Assembly: GCA_038065015.1 (NCBI GenBank) | Contig: JBBTRU010000062.1 | Coordinates: forward strand, 1 to 14,603 | Length of the DNA stretch: 14,603 nucleotides | From: CAIPSZ01 sp038065015 | GTDB taxonomy: Bacteria > Patescibacteriota > Patescibacteriia > PEXW01 | Direction of reading: 5' to 3' | Part shown: positions 4,432-12,191 of the stretch, piece after piece | Numbering within the stretch: the stretch's first letter is position 1 | How the letters are laid out: every line of letters starts with the position of its first letter | Notes under the pieces: generated by a model | The model's input: only the letters and a program-made list of their open reading frames with translations | The model's database searches: none | What the model was told of the DNA's origin: nothing | Position numbers and translations under genes: made by a program

Positions 4432-4755
4432 ATGAGCGGCATCGAATTTACGGACGCAAACTTCAAAACTGGCGTACTAGCTGAAGCCACCAAGCCTGTC
4501 CTGGTAGACTTTTGGGCAACCTGGTGCGGTCCGTGCCGCGTGCAGAGCCCGATTATCGAAGAAATTGCCAAGGAAATTGGCGTGGCTGCAAAAGTCGGCG
4601 CCATGGATGTTGATGCTCAACCGAACACAGCGCAGGAGTACGGCATCATGAGCATCCCGACGCTCATTATCTTCAAGAACGGCAAACCCGTGTGGCGGGT
4701 GGCCGGTTTGCAAACCAAACAGGCAATTCTGGCAGAGTTAAAGAAGGCAATGTAA
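4432..4755 (+). CDS. trxA: Thioredoxin
   Basis: A 107-residue thioredoxin, the normal length. The active site is WCGPC (31-35, Cys32 and Cys35), preceded by the usual DFWATW; the cis-proline motif SIPT lies near 74-77, followed by the IIFKNGKP beta strand and the Gly of the last strand. It is cytoplasmic and reduces disulfides in client proteins, using electrons from the reductase encoded 9 bases downstream. The second gene of the HxlR unit, with a promoter of its own inside hxlR. No Shine-Dalgarno. Confidence 0.96.
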   Translation: MSGIEFTDANFKTGVLAEATKPVLVDFWATWCGPCRVQSPIIEEIAKEIGVAAKVGAMDVDAQPNTAQEYGIMSIPTLIIFKNGKPVWRVAGLQTKQAILAELKKAM

Positions 4756-4764
4756 ACTACTACT

Positions 4765-5730
4765 ATGGCTGATGCGATTGTCTACGACGTTGTGGTAGTG
4801 GGAGGCGGGGCGGCAGGATTAACTGCCGGTATGTTTGCCGCGCGCCGCGGGTATAAAACCATTATCATCTCCCAGGATATTGGCGGCCAAGCCTCGACCA
4901 CGCCGGATATTGAAAACTACCCGGGCATCGACTTTATTGACGGCGCAGACTTGATGAAAAAATTTAAAGCCCAGGGCGAGAAGTACGGAGCGGAATTCAA
5001 GTTCGATACGGTAACCACTCTTGTACCGAAAGAAGACGGAACATACCTAGTGAAAGCGGCAACGAGCGAAGTGACGACGCAAGTGGTCATCCTGGCGTTT
5101 GGTTTGTCGCACCGCCACCTAAACGTGCCGGGCGAAGAAAAATTGAATGGCAAGGGTTTGCTCTACTGTGCTATTTGCGAGCCGCACTTCTACCGCGATC
5201 GCAAGGTCATCGTCATTGGCGGCGGGTCGTCTGCGGTGCAAGCTGCCACCACCTTGAGTAAGTTGGCGAGCGACGTAACAATTATTGGCAGCGGCGAACG
5301 CCTGACTGCCGAAGCCGTGACGGTGGAGAGAATGCAAGCGAAGCAAAACATTACCGTGCTCCTCAATGGCGAAACCAAAGAGGTGCTGGGCGATACGCAG
5401 GTCACTGGCCTCCGCGTTTTGAAAAAGGACACCCAGGAAACGGTGGACTTGAATGCCGACGTCGTCTTCGTAGAAATTGGCTACATGGCCAAAGCGGGCT
5501 GGGTAAAAGAGCTGCTGGAAACGGATGCGCGCGGCCAAATAAAAATCGGCCCCAACTGCGACACGTCCCGCCCGGGCATCTTCGCGGCGGGCGACGTTAC
5601 AACCATTACCTTCAAGCAAGTGGTTATCTCGGCTGGTGAAGGCGCGAAAGCCGCACTCGAGGCCGACCAGTATTTACTGGCCAAGAGCGGCAAGCGCGGC
5701 GGCCGCATAGACTGGGGCACCAAGAAGTAA
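4765..5730 (+). CDS. trxB: Thioredoxin reductase, AhpF-like cofactor domain
   Basis: A 321-residue flavoprotein of the low-molecular-weight thioredoxin reductase family. FAD motif GGGAAG (13-18), GGQ(A) with ENYPG (about 40-52), redox site C135-A-I-C138, second nucleotide motif GGGSSA (about 152-157), and the C-terminal FAD motif FAAGD. Two points are odd: the redox site is CAIC followed by EP instead of CATCDG, and the HRRxxFR motif that holds the 2'-phosphate of NADPH is replaced by GSGERLTAE. The C-terminal third (GIFAAGDVTTITFKQVV...GEGAKAALEA) resembles AhpF, which uses NADH, but the AhpF N-terminal thioredoxin-like domain is missing. It most likely reduces the neighbouring thioredoxin, using NADH or a donor other than NADPH. 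It starts 9 bases after trxA, without a Shine-Dalgarno. Confidence 0.92.
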   Translation: MADAIVYDVVVVGGGAAGLTAGMFAARRGYKTIIISQDIGGQASTTPDIENYPGIDFIDGADLMKKFKAQGEKYGAEFKFDTVTTLVPKEDGTYLVKAATSEVTTQVVILAFGLSHRHLNVPGEEKLNGKGLLYCAICEPHFYRDRKVIVIGGGSSAVQAATTLSKLASDVTIIGSGERLTAEAVTVERMQAKQNITVLLNGETKEVLGDTQVTGLRVLKKDTQETVDLNADVVFVEIGYMAKAGWVKELLETDARGQIKIGPNCDTSRPGIFAAGDVTTITFKQVVISAGEGAKAALEADQYLLAKSGKRGGRIDWGTKK

Positions 5731-5748
5731 CAATTTTTTTTCTCAACT

Positions 5749-7026
5749 ATGGCTACCATAAACCCGTTTGCCAGTGCTATGCAGCAGCTAAAAAAAGCTG
5801 CCGCCGTGGCCAAACTCAACCCGCAACTCATCGAGTCGCTGCAAAAACCGCAGCGCATTTTGGAAGCCGCCCTCACCATAACCATGGACGACGGCTCGAC
5901 CAAAACCTTTAGCGCGTTCCGCGTCCAGTACAACGATGCCCGTGGGCCGTTCAAGGGCGGCATCCGCTACTACCCCAAGGTGGATTTGAACGAAGTAAAA
6001 GCCCTGGCCTTCTGGATGACCATGAAGACCGGCGTCGTCGGCATACCTATGGGCGGCGGCAAGGGCGGGATTGTGGTGGATGTAAAGAAACTTTCGGCGG
6101 CGGAAATTGAACGCCTATCCCGTGCGTGGGTGCGCGCGTTTGCAAAGTACCTGGGGCCGCGCACGGACGTGCCTGCTCCCGACGTGTATACCACCCCGCA
6201 GATTATGGGCTGGATGGTGGATGAGTACAGCCGAATAACCGGCAGCTGGGAACCGGCCGTGTTCACGGGCAAGCCGCTAGCCATTGGCGGCTCGCTCGGT
6301 CGCACCGAAGCAACCGGGTTTGGCGGGGCAATGGTGTTCGAAGAGCTCGCCAAAAAACTCAAGCTCAAAAAAGGCGCAACCATTGCTGTGCAAGGCTTTG
6401 GCAACGTGGGCTACTACATTGCCGAAAAGCTGCACGATATGGGCTACAAGATTATTGCCTTGTCCGATTCCAAAGGCGGTATTCTGGATATTCGCGGCAA
6501 GGGCATGGACCCGCGCAATGTGCTGCACAGTAAAAAAGAAAAAGGCGTGATTGACGGTTGCTACTGCCTTGGCTCGGTGTGCGACTGCGAGAACTATAAG
6601 CAAATTTCCAATGAGCAATTACTCCAGCTCAAAGTTGACGTGCTTATTCCGGCTGCTTTGGAAAATGTGATTACCGGAAAAAATGTGGGCAAGATTAAAG
6701 CCAAAGCGATTGTGGAAATGGCCAACGGCCCGCTCACGCCCGAAGCCGATGAGAAATTGTTCCGCCGAAAAATTCCCGTGGTGCCAGATATCCTGGCCAA
6801 CGCCGGCGGCGTAACCGTGAGCTACTTTGAGTGGGCGCAGAACCTGGGCGGCGCGTACTGGACCAAAGACGAGGTGTTTAAGAAACTCCGCGAGGTCATG
6901 ACCACCAGTTTCGACGACGTGTGGGCCGCCGCCGAAAAGCACAAGACGGATTTACGCACGGGCGCGTACGTCGTGGCGCTCAAGCGGGTGGAAGAGGCCA
7001 TGCAGGCGCGGGGGCTCGTTAAATAA
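5749..7026 (+). CDS. gdhA: Glutamate dehydrogenase (Glu/Leu/Phe/Val family) with Cys insertion
   Basis: A 425-residue hexameric-type amino acid dehydrogenase that interconverts glutamate with 2-oxoglutarate and ammonia. Visible: GPFKGG with substrate Lys69, PMGGGKGG with catalytic Lys105, PAPDV with Asp145, the Rossmann motif GFGNVG (216-221), and VDVLIPAALENVIT, NANGP-like and ANAGGVTVSYFEW blocks. Length is normal for the family. Relative to the usual hexameric sequence there is a short insertion after the Rossmann strands holding C271-Y-C-LGSV-C-D-C280, a C-x-C-x4-C-x-C motif that could bind a metal or form disulfides. It is the fourth gene of the HxlR-thioredoxin unit, 18 bases after trxB, so redox control is possible. 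No Shine-Dalgarno; CT-ATG start. Asp or another acid at the end of the second Rossmann strand (ALSDSKG) suggests NAD more than NADP (inference). Confidence 0.93.
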   Translation: MATINPFASAMQQLKKAAAVAKLNPQLIESLQKPQRILEAALTITMDDGSTKTFSAFRVQYNDARGPFKGGIRYYPKVDLNEVKALAFWMTMKTGVVGIPMGGGKGGIVVDVKKLSAAEIERLSRAWVRAFAKYLGPRTDVPAPDVYTTPQIMGWMVDEYSRITGSWEPAVFTGKPLAIGGSLGRTEATGFGGAMVFEELAKKLKLKKGATIAVQGFGNVGYYIAEKLHDMGYKIIALSDSKGGILDIRGKGMDPRNVLHSKKEKGVIDGCYCLGSVCDCENYKQISNEQLLQLKVDVLIPAALENVITGKNVGKIKAKAIVEMANGPLTPEADEKLFRRKIPVVPDILANAGGVTVSYFEWAQNLGGAYWTKDEVFKKLREVMTTSFDDVWAAAEKHKTDLRTGAYVVALKRVEEAMQARGLVK

Positions 7027-7031
7027 TCCTC

Positions 7032-7108
7032 TTTGTCATCCCGAGGCATGCCGAGGGATCTCGCATTTAGAAATTTCGAGATTCCTCCCTACTGGTCGGA
7101 ATGACAAA
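7032..7108. repeat. 77-bp imperfect palindromic intergenic repeat
   Basis: The ends (7032-7044 and 7096-7108) are inverted copies with one mismatch. Inside, 7053-7063 and 7076-7086 pair with one wobble around an A/T-rich centre. The outer motif TTTGTCATCCCGA...TCGGAATGACAAA and the inner GGGATCTCG recall well-known dispersed palindromes in many bacterial genomes. It lies between gdhA and the terminator at 7112. Probably a non-coding mobile-like palindrome. Confidence 0.8.
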
Positions 7109-7111
7109 AGA

Positions 7112-7139
7112 AAAGCCGTCCAATTTCTTGGGCGGCTTT
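7112..7139 (+). terminator. Terminator of the thioredoxin-gdhA unit (shared core, copy 1)
   Basis: A 10-bp stem with one G-T pair (7112-7121 with 7130-7139), 8-base loop, A on the left and T on the right. The core GCCGTCCAATTTCTTGGGCGGC recurs with small changes at 7960 and 10143. The last base of its T run starts the extended -10 of murI. Confidence 0.75.
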
Positions 7140-7147
7140 GCTATAGT
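7139..7147 (+). promoter_or_regulatory. Extended -10 promoter giving a leaderless murI mRNA
   Basis: TGC-TATAGT (7139-7147) is an extended -10. The A of the murI ATG is 7 bases past the hexamer, the usual distance to the transcription start, so the mRNA probably begins at the start codon. No good -35 is seen, as expected for extended -10 promoters. Confidence 0.65.
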
Positions 7148-7153
7148 GAACTC

Positions 7154-7957
7154 ATGAAAATTGGCATCTTCGACTCTGGCCTCGGTGGGCTGTTCGTGCT
7201 CCGGAGTATACAGAGAAAGCTACCCCAGTACGACTACGTGTACTTCGGTGATACCAAACGCGTCCCGTATGGTAACCGGACGCAAACAGAGATTTATCGC
7301 TTTACTAAACAGGGTGTGGGGTACCTTTTCAAGCATGGCTGCTCCCTAATTATCCTAGCCTGTAACACCGCCTCGGCACGGGCGCTGCGGAGAATACAGC
7401 GAGAGTACTTACCCCAGCACTACCCAAACCGGCGAGTGCTTGGAGTGATTATTCCCACGGTCGAAGCCACACTGGCGCAAGAGCCGAATACTGTTGCGGT
7501 TGTCGCAACGCGAAGTACCGTAGACTCGAATGCGTACGTGAAAGAGTTTTTCAAACGTCGTGAACATCTCAACGTCGTCCAGCAAGCCGCGCCACTCCTT
7601 GTGTCGTTAGTGGAGAATGACAAAGTTGCGGATGCAAAAAATCTTGTGCCGGCATACATGCGCGCTATTTTTCGAACCAAGCCTAATGTCCTTATTCTGG
7701 GTTGCACGCACTATGGTATTCTCCGCTCGGCGTTTCGAAAATCGCTTCCTGCGAAAACGCGACTCATTGTGCAAAATGATATTCTTCCGCAGAAATTGCA
7801 TGAGTACCTGCACCACCATCCGGAAATTGAACGCAGACTTTCTCGGAAACGAACACTAGCTATCTCGCTGACGAGCATTACTCCGGCTGTACGTAAACAT
7901 GCCTGGCAGTGGTTTGGGAAACACGTGCCGTTGAAGCTTGCACGTTTAGCAAAATAA
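7154..7957 (+). CDS. murI: Glutamate racemase
   Basis: A 267-residue cofactor-free racemase that makes D-glutamate for the peptidoglycan stem peptide. The two catalytic cysteines are in ACNTAS (Cys70) and GCTHY (Cys184). The N-terminal IGIFDSGLGG, the FGDTKRVPYG block (32-41) and the VVATRSTV block are typical. Length is normal. The ATG start fits the N-terminal motif exactly and the transcript looks leaderless. The gene is alone on its strand, with terminators on both sides. Cytoplasmic; glutamate from the upstream dehydrogenase could be its substrate. Confidence 0.96.
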   Translation: MKIGIFDSGLGGLFVLRSIQRKLPQYDYVYFGDTKRVPYGNRTQTEIYRFTKQGVGYLFKHGCSLIILACNTASARALRRIQREYLPQHYPNRRVLGVIIPTVEATLAQEPNTVAVVATRSTVDSNAYVKEFFKRREHLNVVQQAAPLLVSLVENDKVADAKNLVPAYMRAIFRTKPNVLILGCTHYGILRSAFRKSLPAKTRLIVQNDILPQKLHEYLHHHPEIERRLSRKRTLAISLTSITPAVRKHAWQWFGKHVPLKLARLAK

Positions 7958-7986
7958 AAGCCGTCCAATTGCTTGGGCGGCTATTT
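7957..7986. terminator. Convergent terminator between murI and ilvA (shared core, copy 2)
   Basis: The stem 7959-7966 with 7975-7982 (one G-T pair) and an 8-base loop repeats the core of the terminator at 7112. The A run overlaps the murI stop codon; the T run is ATTT. It lies between two genes that face each other, so it may end both. Confidence 0.7.
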
Positions 7987-7997
7987 GAGAAAAGAAC

Positions 7998-9194
7998 TTA
8001 CGAGACTTTACGAAAACCCGCAGACTCCAGGGCGTGGAGTATTTTTTCCACGTGCGCGGCATCTTGGGTTTGTAGCTCTACGTGGAAAATCCGGTCGGCC
8101 AAACTCATGCCTGCAAGATCTCGGTGCACGGAGACGTCCAACACCTGGGCTTGGACACCTTGCAGCACGTGAGTGAGTGCAGGCAGTTCTTGCTGGCTCG
8201 AAAGTGTGAGGTTGATAAGCCGGTGCGAGAGTCGCAAACCCCGTTCGATTATCCGGTTAAGGAGCACCAGGTCGATGTTTGCTCCGCTCAAAACCACTAC
8301 AACTTTCTTCTTGACCAGTTGCACTTCGCCACTGAGAAGTGCGGCAATGCCAACTGCGCCGGCCGGTTCCACCAGCTGCTTGGGTTTTTCAGCCAAGTGC
8401 ATTACCGCTTCGCAGATTTCATCGTCAGTAACTTCTACCATGCGGTCCAGGTATTGTTGCATAATGGCAAACGGCCGTTCGCCAATCTGCTTTACCTTAA
8501 TACCTTCGGCAATGGTTTCTACATGTTCGAGCATGATCCTCTTGTTGTGCTGCATAGCTTGGACCGCACTCGCTGCACCCGAAGCATTTACTCCAATAAT
8601 CTTCACTTTGGGATTATGCGTCTTCACCGCAATGCAAATGCCCGCAATAAGCCCGCCACCGCCGACGGGCACAAGAATGGCGTCTACATCGGGGTGATGT
8701 TCGAGAATTTCTAGACCCAAGGTACCCTGGCCGGCAATGACGTCATCGTCATCGAAAGGATGGATATACGGGTACCCAAACTGCTTTTGCAACTCGTGCG
8801 CGTGCAACGAAGCCTCGTCGTAGTTCTGGCCGTACAGGATAATACGCGGTTCGCCGTACGATCGCGTCTGGACGACTTTAATGTCCGGCGTGTTGACGGG
8901 CATGACAATGGTGGGTTCGCAGCCCAACCACTGCGCCGCAAGAGCGACTCCGGCTGCATGATTACCGGCTGAGGCGGTAATAACCCCGGCGGTCAGTTGC
9001 TCGGAGGTGAGTTTGCGCATCTTATTCAGGGCCCCGCGAATTTTATACGCGCCGGTGCGTTGCGTGGTTTCTAAAGCCAGCCACACATTTGCACCGCTGC
9101 GATGACTAAAAAATTTTGAATCTAAAAAATGCGTTGGGCGAATGCGCTTTTGCAAATACGCTTGCGCGTCGAGAATGTCTGCATAGGTTATCAA
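7998..9194 (-). CDS. ilvA: Threonine dehydratase with C-terminal ACT domain
   Basis: A 398-residue PLP enzyme that converts threonine to 2-oxobutanoate and ammonia. TGAYKIRGA carries the PLP lysine (Lys51; the usual motif is GSFKxRGA), SAGNHAAG contacts the cofactor (about 75-82), GGGGLIAG binds the PLP phosphate (about 177-184), and LSGANID lies near the end of the catalytic domain. Residues from about 325 form a single ACT domain, as in the short, usually catabolic or valine/isoleucine-sensing class; the long two-ACT biosynthetic form is excluded by length. The start is TTG, chosen because GGAGG lies 4 bases upstream and the frame matches the family N terminus. No isoleucine pathway genes are in the window. 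The symbol is by similarity; tdcB-like use is possible. Confidence 0.9.
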   Translation of the reverse strand: MITYADILDAQAYLQKRIRPTHFLDSKFFSHRSGANVWLALETTQRTGAYKIRGALNKMRKLTSEQLTAGVITASAGNHAAGVALAAQWLGCEPTIVMPVNTPDIKVVQTRSYGEPRIILYGQNYDEASLHAHELQKQFGYPYIHPFDDDDVIAGQGTLGLEILEHHPDVDAILVPVGGGGLIAGICIAVKTHNPKVKIIGVNASGAASAVQAMQHNKRIMLEHVETIAEGIKVKQIGERPFAIMQQYLDRMVEVTDDEICEAVMHLAEKPKQLVEPAGAVGIAALLSGEVQLVKKKVVVVLSGANIDLVLLNRIIERGLRLSHRLINLTLSSQQELPALTHVLQGVQAQVLDVSVHRDLAGMSLADRIFHVELQTQDAAHVEKILHALESAGFRKVS

Positions 9195-9230
9195 GGTACC
9201 TCCAGGTTAATTGTGTACTGCTTTTGCCCT

Positions 9231-9259
9231 ACCTTAGACGGCTTCCCACGAGGGGTCAA
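9231..9259 (-). promoter_or_regulatory. Promoter of threonine dehydratase
   Basis: On the minus strand TTGACC (9259-9254), a 17-base spacer, then TAAGGT (9236-9231). The start near 9224 leaves a leader of about 30 bases with the Shine-Dalgarno. Confidence 0.5.
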
Positions 9260-9287
9260 GCTGGGTGGTACGTGCATGGACTTTTCA

Positions 9288-9316
9288 TTGACATCTGGCA
9301 AACGATTCACTAGGGT
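9288..9316 (+). promoter_or_regulatory. Promoter of the IMPase-family gene
   Basis: A consensus TTGACA (9288-9293), a 17-base spacer, then TAGGGT (9311-9316). The start near 9323 leaves a leader of about 32 bases with AAAGGAG. A TATAAA at 9332-9337 is a weaker alternative -10. The promoter diverges from that of ilvA, 28 bases apart between -35 boxes. Confidence 0.6.
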
Positions 9317-9354
9317 GTACACAAAAGAAGGTATAAAATACAAAGGAGAAATCT

Positions 9355-10128
9355 ATGATACAAAATTACCTTTCCAGAGAGCTTGATGTTGCCATCGATG
9401 CTTCGAGTCGTGCGGAAGAACTGGTCATGCGTTACTACCGGGGTGATATCGCAGCGGAGAAGAAAGCTGATGCCACACCGGTAACGATTGCCGATCGAGA
9501 AGCGGAAGCATTGATTAAGGAAATGCTACACAAACACTTCCCGCATTACGGCTTCCTGGGTGAAGAATCCGGTAAAGCCGCAAGTAGCGATGATACAGTT
9601 TGGGTAGTTGACCCAATCGACGGCACAAAAAACTTCATCCGGCACATCCCATTGTTCGGCATCCTCATTGGGCTTATGAAAAAGGGTGTTTGCACACTCG
9701 GCGTTTCGAACGTACCGGGCATGCAGGAAAAACTTTGGGGTAAGCTAGGAGTCGGCGCATTCATGAATGGTGTACCTATTCAGGTTTCCGATGTCGCGAC
9801 GCTCCAGGAAAGTACGGTGAGCCTCGGTGGCATGAAGAAACTTGTAGCAATGAATGGCGAACGCGGTCTTAAAACGCTCATTGAGCAAGCTGCTCGTATC
9901 CGCGCTTTTGGCGACACCTACCCGTACAATCTGGTAGCAAGTGGCCGACTCGAGGCCGTGGTCGAAGTCGGTATTAAAATCTGGGACATTGCCGCGCTCG
10001 TCGCAATTATCGAAGCGGCCGGTGGTAAGTGCACGGATATTGATGGCAAGCCCATCACGACGGAAACGACTTCGATTATTGCGTCGAATGGGAAAGTGCA
10101 CGAGGAGATCGTTCAGTTATTTCGTTAG
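9355..10128 (+). CDS. Inositol monophosphatase-family phosphatase (histidinol-phosphatase-like)
   Basis: A 257-residue metal-dependent sugar or polyol phosphatase. The metal site is complete: GEE (69-71), DPIDGT (86-91) and WD (210-211) followed by the AAG-rich helix. The stretch after DPIDGT (KNFIRHIPLFGILIGL) and the WDIAALVAIIEAAGG block resemble HisN-type histidinol-phosphatases as much as inositol monophosphatases. The substrate therefore stays open: inositol phosphate, histidinol phosphate, fructose-1,6-bisphosphate or PAP are all used in this family. A clear AAAGGAG precedes the ATG. With the aldolase two genes downstream, a fructose-bisphosphatase-like role is conceivable but unsupported by sequence. 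Confidence 0.88.
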   Translation: MIQNYLSRELDVAIDASSRAEELVMRYYRGDIAAEKKADATPVTIADREAEALIKEMLHKHFPHYGFLGEESGKAASSDDTVWVVDPIDGTKNFIRHIPLFGILIGLMKKGVCTLGVSNVPGMQEKLWGKLGVGAFMNGVPIQVSDVATLQESTVSLGGMKKLVAMNGERGLKTLIEQAARIRAFGDTYPYNLVASGRLEAVVEVGIKIWDIAALVAIIEAAGGKCTDIDGKPITTETTSIIASNGKVHEEIVQLFR

Positions 10129-10137
10129 AAATACCAT

Positions 10138-10168
10138 AAAAGGCCGTCCAGTTTCTTGGGCGGCTTTT
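10138..10168 (+). terminator. Terminator of the IMPase-family gene (shared core, copy 3)
   Basis: The stem 10143-10149 with 10158-10164 (one G-T pair, 8-base loop), flanked by A and T runs with one bulged G (10142). Third copy of the core seen at 7112 and 7957. As at murI, a promoter for the next gene follows at once. Confidence 0.75.
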
Positions 10169-10185
10169 ACTCTACGGTGTAGAAT
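10156..10185 (+). promoter_or_regulatory. Possible ddl promoter overlapping the terminator
   Basis: TAGAAT (10180-10185) lies 11 bases before the ddl ATG, so the leader would be only about 5 bases. A TTGGGC at 10156-10161, 18 bases upstream and inside the terminator loop and stem, is a weak -35. Confidence 0.4.
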
Positions 10186-10196
10186 GACAAGCGTCT

Positions 10197-11159
10197 ATGC
10201 AAAAAATAACACGCATTGCCGTCCTCAGCGGCGGACCATCTAGCGAGAACGAGGTTTCCGTGAGCACTGGCAAGATGGTGTTGCGCGCGCTTGACCGTAA
10301 ACGGTATGCGTCAAGTGAAGTGCGCATCCACAAGAGTGGCTTGTGGCAGTTCTTGCCAGAACGTAAACGGTTTACCATAAGCGCAGCAGTGCGACGGTTG
10401 AAACGGGACGGTGATGTGGTCTTCATTGCGCTCCACGGGAAATTTGGCGAAGACGGTACGCTCCAAGCCCTACTCCAACGACAACGTATTCCTTTCACCG
10501 GGAGCGGCCAGCGGGCATCACGGCTAGCAATGGATAAGATTGCCAGCGATCGTATTTTTCAGAGGGTAGGCCTCACTATCCCTTCGAGTACCGTACTCAA
10601 GAGTAATCAAGAGATTCCGAAGCACATCACCTTCCCAGTAGTAGTGAAACCTGTACGGGGCGGATCGAGCGTCGGTATCTCCATTGCTCGTACACCCACG
10701 CAATTACTAAGCGCAATCCGTCTGGCCCGACGAGAAGATGCGAGAGTCCTTTTGCAGCAGTATGTTGCTGGCCGCGAGCTGACGTGCGGCGTGTTGGAAA
10801 AGCACGGGCAACCGTTCGCCCTCACGCCTACGGAAATTATTCCAAAAGCCGCTGCGTTCTTTGATTACCGAGCCAAGTACCACGTCGGTGGGAGCCGTGA
10901 ACTCACGCCGCCAAGACTTTCTCCAACATGGATACGGCGCGTTAAAAAAGCCGCTCTGACTGCGCACCGCGCTCTTGGCTGTCGAGGGTTATCCCGAACC
11001 GACTTCATCTTGTCCAAAGGAAAACTCTACGTCTTAGAAATTAATACCATCCCCGGTATGACACCGACAAGCCTGCTCTCGCGCGACGTGCAGCACGACG
11101 GTTACTCTTTCGGTGCAATGCTTGACCTCATCATAGGCGCTGCGTTACATCGTTCGTAA
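10197..11159 (+). CDS. ddl: D-alanine--D-alanine ligase
   Basis: A 320-residue ATP-grasp ligase that joins two D-alanines for peptidoglycan. Seen in order: LSGGPSSENEVS (N-terminal Gly-rich loop with the catalytic Glu), LHGKFGEDGTLQ (about 80-91), GSG..AS..AMDK (about 101-113), the ATP-binding VVVKPVRGGSSVGIS (about 147-161), FFDYRAKY (omega loop), SRTDFI and LEINTIPGMTPTSLL (metal ligands and substrate loop). Length is slightly above 300, normal. Start context has no Shine-Dalgarno and a very short predicted leader. It ends 27 bases before the aldolase. Its product is used with D-glutamate from the murI gene upstream. Confidence 0.95.
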   Translation: MQKITRIAVLSGGPSSENEVSVSTGKMVLRALDRKRYASSEVRIHKSGLWQFLPERKRFTISAAVRRLKRDGDVVFIALHGKFGEDGTLQALLQRQRIPFTGSGQRASRLAMDKIASDRIFQRVGLTIPSSTVLKSNQEIPKHITFPVVVKPVRGGSSVGISIARTPTQLLSAIRLARREDARVLLQQYVAGRELTCGVLEKHGQPFALTPTEIIPKAAAFFDYRAKYHVGGSRELTPPRLSPTWIRRVKKAALTAHRALGCRGLSRTDFILSKGKLYVLEINTIPGMTPTSLLSRDVQHDGYSFGAMLDLIIGAALHRS

Positions 11160-11170
11160 ATATAGTACGC

Positions 11171-11176
11171 TATACT
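11171..11176 (+). promoter_or_regulatory. -10 box before the aldolase
   Basis: TATACT (11171-11176) lies 10 bases before the ATG, so a start here would give a leader of about 4 bases. It overlaps a small dyad, TATAG (11161-11165) with CTATA (11170-11174). No convincing -35, so read-through from ddl is the alternative. Confidence 0.4.
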
Positions 11177-11186
11177 TACGGATACT

Positions 11187-12188
11187 ATGACTGAGTCCCT
11201 CCAAACCATCGCCCAGCAACTCCTCGCCGACCACAAAGGCTTGCTTGCCGCCGATGAAAGCGAAACGACTGCAGGCAAACGTTTAGCGACCATTGGATTA
11301 GAAAATACAGTGGAGAATCGCCGCCAATATCGTAACCTATTTTTTACTGCTCCTGGGATTGAGCAAGGTATCAGCGGCATCATCCTGCACCACGAAACCA
11401 TGGGGCAGAGCGCTAGCGATGGGACACCATTTGTTCAAGTGCTCCAAAGTAAAGGGATTATCCCAGGGATAAAAGTGGACGGGGGTGTGGAGCCATTGGA
11501 AGGCAGCCCGGAAGAAAAAATGACGATTGGTCTTCATGGCCTGGATGCCCGCCTGGCCGACTACTACACCCGGGGTGCGCGGTTTGCCAAGTGGCGCGCA
11601 GTCATAACTATTGGCCAGAACATCCCGACAGACAACTGCCTTTTAGAAAATGCCAAAGCCCTGGCCGAATACGCGTTCCTCTGCCAGAAAAAAGGCATAG
11701 TGCCGGTGGTGGAACCGGAAGTACTCATCGATGGTTCCCACGACTTGGACATGAGCGAAGTGGTGACAACCAAAACCTTACGCGTACTTTTTCAAGAACT
11801 CACTACTCGCGGCGTCGACCTCACTGGCGTTATTCTCAAATCCAGTATGGTTATTAGCGGCAACCAGTGCCCGACGCAAGCCACGCCTGAAGAGATTGCC
11901 GAAGCCACCATTCGGTGCTTTACCAATGCCGTGCCCAAAGAAGTTCCGGGTATTGTCTTTTTATCTGGCGGTCAGTCAGCCATGCAGGCAACGGTGAACC
12001 TAAACGCCATAGCGAAAGTGAACACCGGGCCGTGGACCATTAGCTTCTCCTACGCGCGCGCCCTCCAAGGCCCGGCCTTAGAAATTTGGAAAGGTAAAAC
12101 CGAAAATATTCCTGCCGCGCAGGCCGAATTTATCAAGCGGCTGCAGCAAAACGTGGCAGCGAATCAAGGCAAATACCTCGGCGAATAG
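11187..12188 (+). CDS. Class I fructose-bisphosphate aldolase
   Basis: A 333-residue Schiff-base aldolase of the eukaryote type, which splits fructose-1,6-bisphosphate into the two triose phosphates. Motifs in order: KGLLAADES (about 17-25), IKVDGG (about 95-100; KVDKG in most relatives), FAKWRAV, VEPEVLIDGSHD, the Schiff-base lysine in GVILK-SSM (Lys218; LKPNM in most), FLSGGQS and SFSYARALQ. It is a little shorter than the usual 340-360, mainly at the C terminus, which lacks the terminal Tyr of animal enzymes. It is 27 bases after ddl, no Shine-Dalgarno, CT-ATG start. Confidence 0.94.
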   Translation: MTESLQTIAQQLLADHKGLLAADESETTAGKRLATIGLENTVENRRQYRNLFFTAPGIEQGISGIILHHETMGQSASDGTPFVQVLQSKGIIPGIKVDGGVEPLEGSPEEKMTIGLHGLDARLADYYTRGARFAKWRAVITIGQNIPTDNCLLENAKALAEYAFLCQKKGIVPVVEPEVLIDGSHDLDMSEVVTTKTLRVLFQELTTRGVDLTGVILKSSMVISGNQCPTQATPEEIAEATIRCFTNAVPKEVPGIVFLSGGQSAMQATVNLNAIAKVNTGPWTISFSYARALQGPALEIWKGKTENIPAAQAEFIKRLQQNVAANQGKYLGE

Positions 12189-12191
12189 ACA

